Assembly (NCBI GenBank): GCA_041581135.1
Contig: JBFGCM010000004.1
Location: forward strand, 1-64,000
Reading direction: 5' to 3'
Length of the DNA stretch: 64,000 nucleotides
From: JBFGCM01 sp041581135
GTDB lineage: Bacteria; Actinomycetota; Acidimicrobiia; Spongiisociales; UBA5794
Below are positions 60,400 to 64,000 of this stretch, one piece after another (the stretch's first letter is position 1; the number at the start of each line of letters is the position of its first letter). The notes beneath the pieces were generated by a model. It had not been told where the DNA came from. It saw nothing but the letters and a program-made list of their open reading frames with translations, and searched no databases. The position numbers and the translations under genes are program-made.

Positions 60400-62337
60400 T
60401 CACGGCGCCAGGTGGAGCTCCCACGAGGTCGTCATGTGGTCGCGCGGAGGGCGCTCCACGGTGGGAGCCGGCTCTTCGAAGCGCCACCTGCCGAGGGGCT
60501 CAGTGCCCAGCTCTGGGCGGGGCGCATACGTGAGCACTCTGAGGTCTCTTCGCTGCTGGACCCAGTCGATACCGAGGGTGACCACCTGACCGGGCGTGAG
60601 CTCGACCACTCCGATGACGGGTATCTCACAGTACGCCGCCAGCGGCAACGCCAGCCGATCTGCGGATCCGCTCGGTTCTCCTGCCACCACCACTGCGCCG
60701 CCGACGTCGACGTCGTCGCAGAGGTCCATCAGCGCGGCGTAGGCGCCGGGCTGGGGTTCGTAGTCCCAGACCAGCACGGTCTGCACGAGAGGCATGCCCA
60801 CCACCGCAGTTCCGATGAGCAACGCCCCCAGCTGGAGTGCAGGCTGGCCGGGGTCGTCCCAGAGCCGATCCACCACCCACGCCGCTCCCAGTGTGAGCAT
60901 CGGAACCACGAACGGGAGATAGCCGATCGCAGCCGCGGGCTGTAGGGGCAGGACACCAGGATCGAGTACCAAGAACACCAGCGGCACTGCCCCGAAGACC
61001 ATGACGGGTCTCCACTCGAGGTCGAGTCCCCGCAGATTGCGCCAGGCGAGCGTCACCCATCCGAACAGGCCGGCGACCACCGTGGCCGGCCACACGTACC
61101 ACAACAGCCACCACAGGCTCTGCTCCGAATAGGTGCGGGTGGCGTCGACGGGCACGCCTTCGGCCGCCTGTGCGGCGCCGACCGCGGCCACCGCCTCGCT
61201 GCCGGCTGTGGCGGGCCGCAGCAAGAGGAGCGCGAGGCCGATGACCAGGACCAGGACGGACGGGACCCAACCCGGCACCCGCTGCAACGACTCGGCGAAC
61301 GAGATCGGCCGGTGGTACAGCACTCGGGCTCCTACCCCGAGTGCGAACACCACGAGTGCCGGCAGCCACAGACGGCCCGCCAACGCTCCCATCCGCTCGG
61401 CCGGGACCGCGTCCACCACTGCCAGCGTCAACGGGATCGCCGCCCCCGCCATCACCGCCGCCACGAAAGCCCGCCGCCGTTGACGTGCAATCCACGCCAA
61501 CTGCCAGCCGCCGACCTCGATCGCCAGCAGGTATACGCCCAGTGCAGCGAGCCCGAGCAACGTGGACGTGGTGGCCACAGACGCTGCACCCAAGGCCACA
61601 CCGGCGACGACGCCTCGCGCCCGGCGGTCCTCGGCCACCGATAGGGTCCACACGCCGAACGCGGCGGCAGCCAGGGCGAACGACTCGGGGCGACCGTCCC
61701 GGGCGGCATACAGGCCGAGTGGCCCGAAGCCGACTGCCAGCATGACCATCACGGCTGCCCCCCACCGAACCCTTTGCACCGCGAAGACGTACAGCATCCA
61801 CGTGGCCAATCCCAACAGAATCGCGCCGGCGACGAACAGCCCTCGATCGCCTATGAACGCCAGCAGGGCGGCAGTCGCCGGGTACAGACGAGGCACGTCC
61901 AGGGTGCCGTCCCCGAACCCCGGCGGCGCGGCGGCGTCGAGTGATGCAAAGGGGGTGTCGGCGTGGTCGGGAGTCGTTGCGCCGGTGGCGGCGAGCATGC
62001 GCGCCGCTGCGGCGTGGGCCGCCGGGTCGTCGCCCACGATGACGGTGCCGGTGGCGAACACACCGTGGAACAGCATCACCGCCACTGCCACCACTGCCGG
62101 CCACGCCCACGGTGCGATACCGCCGTCCTCGCGTTCCCAGCCCCACAGCACATACAGCGAGTAGCCGGCGGCGAACCCGGCGATGACGAGCGGTCCGAGG
62201 CGAAAGAGACCCATCAAGGACAGTGCGTACGCACCCAACGCGAAGCCGACGGTCATCGACATGAGCGCAACGGTGACCCGCGTCACCAGCGCCGGGACCG
62301 GAGTCGGCCGGAACCTACGTTCCGGGCCCGCCGTCAT
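60400..62337 (-). CDS. Large polytopic membrane protein, GT-C-like
   Basis: This 645-aa protein has about a dozen predicted transmembrane helices through the first 520 residues and a soluble C-terminal domain of about 110 aa. An early loop contains VGDDPAAHAAAARMLAAT, resembling the acidic motif of GT-C glycosyltransferases, but this is not decisive. It lies between uvrA and uvrB; M. tuberculosis also carries a membrane mannosyltransferase gene (Rv1635c) between these. Function remains unassigned. The ATG-like start at 62337 overlaps the uvrB stop by one nt. Confidence 0.7.
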   Translation of the reverse strand: MTAGPERRFRPTPVPALVTRVTVALMSMTVGFALGAYALSLMGLFRLGPLVIAGFAAGYSLYVLWGWEREDGGIAPWAWPAVVAVAVMLFHGVFATGTVIVGDDPAAHAAAARMLAATGATTPDHADTPFASLDAAAPPGFGDGTLDVPRLYPATAALLAFIGDRGLFVAGAILLGLATWMLYVFAVQRVRWGAAVMVMLAVGFGPLGLYAARDGRPESFALAAAAFGVWTLSVAEDRRARGVVAGVALGAASVATTSTLLGLAALGVYLLAIEVGGWQLAWIARQRRRAFVAAVMAGAAIPLTLAVVDAVPAERMGALAGRLWLPALVVFALGVGARVLYHRPISFAESLQRVPGWVPSVLVLVIGLALLLLRPATAGSEAVAAVGAAQAAEGVPVDATRTYSEQSLWWLLWYVWPATVVAGLFGWVTLAWRNLRGLDLEWRPVMVFGAVPLVFLVLDPGVLPLQPAAAIGYLPFVVPMLTLGAAWVVDRLWDDPGQPALQLGALLIGTAVVGMPLVQTVLVWDYEPQPGAYAALMDLCDDVDVGGAVVVAGEPSGSADRLALPLAAYCEIPVIGVVELTPGQVVTLGIDWVQQRRDLRVLTYAPRPELGTEPLGRWRFEEPAPTVERPPRDHMTTSWELHLAP

Positions 62338-64000
62338 CAGTGGAGCGCCTCCGCCATCGCCCGGAGCTCGCGGCGGAGCTCGTTGATCTCGTCACGGAGC
62401 CGAGCGGCATACTCGAACCGCAGCTCCTTGGCCGCCTCGCGCATCTCGTCCTCCAGGCTCTGGATCAACCGGCTGAGGTCCTCGAAGGGCAAGTCGAGCG
62501 ACGGGCGCGGTGCGGTGTCGCGGGCACGGCGATCGGCGGACGGAGCCCCCGAGGACTGCACCAGCTCGAGGATGTCGGAGACTCGCTTGCGGATCGTCTG
62601 CGGGTCGATGCCGTGCTCCTCGTTGTACTGCTGCTGCGCCCGACGACGCCGGTTGGTCTCGTTGATGGCACGGTGCATCGAGTCGGTCACCCCATCCGCG
62701 TACATGATCACCTGGCCGTCCACGTTGCGGGCGGCCCGGCCGATGGTCTGGATGAGGCTGGTCTCGCTACGGAGGAATCCCTCCTTGTCGGCATCGAGGA
62801 TCGTCACCAACGACACCTCCGGCAGGTCGAGCCCCTCCCGGAGCAGGTTGACGCCGACGAGCACGTCGAACTCTCCCAGGCGCAGCTCGCGCAGGATCTG
62901 GACCCGTTCGAGGGTGTCGACCTCCGAGTGGAGGTAGCGCGCCTTGAGGCCGGCCTCGAGGAGGTAGTCGGTGAGGTCCTCAGCCATCTTCTTGGTCAGG
63001 GTGGTGACGAGCACCCGTTGGTCCAGGTCGGCACGGTCCCTCACCTCGCCGAGGAGATCGTCGATCTGTCCCTTGGTGGGCCGGACGATCACCTCGGGAT
63101 CGACCAACCCGGTGGGACGGATGATCTGCTCCACGACGCGAGACGAGACGTCCAGCTCCCACTGGGCCGGCGTCGCAGAGAGCATGACCACCTGGCCGGC
63201 CTTGTCGTACCACTCCTCGAAGGTCAGCGGCCGATTGTCCCTCGCGCTCGGCAGCCGGAACCCGTGCTCGACCAGGATGTCCTTGCGGCTCTTGTCCCCC
63301 GCGTATTGCCCGTGGAGCTGGGGAACGGTGACGTGGCTCTCGTCGATCACGGTGAGAAAGTCGTCTGGGAAGTAGTCGAGGAGGGTGTAGGGAGGCTCAC
63401 CCGCCTCCCGACCATCGAGGTGCCTGGCGTAGTTCTCGATCCCGGCACAGAACCCGACCTCGCGGATCATCTCCAGGTCGTACGCGGTGCGCATCCGCAG
63501 CCGCTGGGCCTCGAGGAGCTTGCCCTGCTTCTCCAGCAACGCGAGCTGCTCCTGCAGCTCGTCCTCGATGGACATCATCGCCGACTCCAGGCGAGCGCGC
63601 GACGACACGTAGTGGGATGCCGGATACACCCACGCCTCGCCGACCTCGTCGAGGACCTCTCCCGTGACCGGGTTCATGAGGAGAATGCGTTCCACCTCGT
63701 CACCGAAGTACTCGACGCGGGTGATCGTCTCTTCGTAGGCGGGGAAGATCTCGAGCGTGTCACCCTTCACCCGGAACCGGCCCCGGGTCAGGTTCACCTC
63801 GTTGCGGTCGTACTGGATGTCGACGAGGCGACGGATGGCGTCTTGCAGCGGGTACTCGACACCCTGGACCAGCCGGAGTAGCTGTCCTTCGTACTGCTCG
63901 GGACTGCCGAGACCGTAGATGGCGGACACCGAAGCCACGATGATGACGTCCCGCCTCGTGAGCAGCGCCGCCGTCGCCGAGTGGCGGAGTCGATCGATCT
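62337..64000 (-). CDS. uvrB: Excinuclease ABC subunit B (5' part outside window)
   Basis: The C-terminal about 554 aa of UvrB are present; the frame runs on to the window edge (coding RLRHSATAALLTRR at 64000 side). Seen are VIVASVSAIYGLGSPEQYEG, LTVIDESHVTVPQLHGQYAG, LNLLREGLDLPEVSLVTILD-type motif V (VNLLREGLDLPEVSL), QTIGRAARN (motif VI), and the C-terminal UVR motif (LEDEMREAAKELRFEYAARL). It unwinds and verifies DNA damage. The N-terminus lies beyond position 64000. Confidence 0.97.
   Translation of the reverse strand, partial: IDRLRHSATAALLTRRDVIIVASVSAIYGLGSPEQYEGQLLRLVQGVEYPLQDAIRRLVDIQYDRNEVNLTRGRFRVKGDTLEIFPAYEETITRVEYFGDEVERILLMNPVTGEVLDEVGEAWVYPASHYVSSRARLESAMMSIEDELQEQLALLEKQGKLLEAQRLRMRTAYDLEMIREVGFCAGIENYARHLDGREAGEPPYTLLDYFPDDFLTVIDESHVTVPQLHGQYAGDKSRKDILVEHGFRLPSARDNRPLTFEEWYDKAGQVVMLSATPAQWELDVSSRVVEQIIRPTGLVDPEVIVRPTKGQIDDLLGEVRDRADLDQRVLVTTLTKKMAEDLTDYLLEAGLKARYLHSEVDTLERVQILRELRLGEFDVLVGVNLLREGLDLPEVSLVTILDADKEGFLRSETSLIQTIGRAARNVDGQVIMYADGVTDSMHRAINETNRRRRAQQQYNEEHGIDPQTIRKRVSDILELVQSSGAPSADRRARDTAPRPSLDLPFEDLSRLIQSLEDEMREAAKELRFEYAARLRDEINELRRELRAMAEALH

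Noticed and set aside
62340..63881. Long plus-strand open frame opposite uvrB
   Set aside because: UvrB helicase motifs on the minus strand are unambiguous; the plus frame is compositionally biased.

Overview
The window is high-GC, gene-dense DNA from an actinobacterium. It carries a complete Pup-proteasome system (arc, dop, pup, prcB, prcA, pafA, pafB, pafC), a HelY helicase, a DUF4193 protein, PafBC-type WYL regulators and blocks of gene order shared with Mycobacterium tuberculosis. The substrate-binding lipoprotein has a Thr-rich linker of the type often seen in the class Acidimicrobiia, so I infer Acidimicrobiia or a close relative. Nearly all genes are on the minus strand, many overlap by 4 nt (ATGA/GTGA), and GTG and TTG starts are common. 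I see no prophage, insertion sequence, CRISPR array or rRNA. The content is mostly chromosomal housekeeping, and the less ordinary material is in intergenic repeats and small genes.

Layout. 1-340: two 131-bp tandem repeats abutting tRNA-Pro(GGG). 374-8 kb: small membrane protein, acyl-CoA carboxylase beta subunit, der, DUF512 radical SAM-like protein, divergent ispH, cmk, aroA. 8-20 kb: rluB, scpB, scpA, HD protein, DksA/TraR protein, xerD, NUDIX, pyrG, recN, nadK, tlyA, small protein, rhomboid protease (plus strand), HAD phosphatase, M20 peptidase. This follows the mycobacterial tlyA-nadK-recN-pyrG-nudix-xerD-scpAB-rluB-cmk-der order, but parA is missing and DksA and HD genes stand in its place. 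20-27 kb: hypothetical, GNAT, dolichol-phosphate-mannose-synthase-like transferase, DUF4193, lipid kinase, helY, tatC, tatA/B, zinc-ribbon protein. 27-37.5 kb: pafC, pafB, pafA, DUF2007 protein (plus), prcA, prcB, pup, dop, arc, divergent ferredoxin, a possible 30-aa membrane peptide, trmI. 37.5-41 kb: small envelope proteins, Lon N-domain protein, MFS transporter, NUDIX. 41-48 kb: tRNA-Leu(GAG) with hairpin repeats, then the oppF-D-C-B peptide ABC transporter and its lipoprotein. 48-57 kb: secG, gpmA, tpiA, pgk, gap, yvcK, rapZ, ogt, uvrC (whiA is absent from its usual place after yvcK). 56.5-64 kb: small protein, methyltransferase, uvrA, a polytopic membrane protein, uvrB (cut by the window end).

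How the genes work together. Pup is made with a C-terminal Gln. Dop deamidates it (and removes Pup from targets), PafA ligates it to lysines, ARC unfolds pupylated proteins and PrcAB degrades them; PafBC is known elsewhere as a DNA-damage transcription activator. Chromosome upkeep is represented by recN, xerD, scpAB, uvrABC and ogt; lower glycolysis by gap-pgk-tpiA-gpmA with the regulators yvcK and rapZ alongside; export by tatA/B-tatC and secG; oligopeptide uptake by the opp cluster.

All functions are assigned by reading the translations; no database search was run. No stretch longer than 300 bp lacks a gene or an annotated repeat/tRNA.
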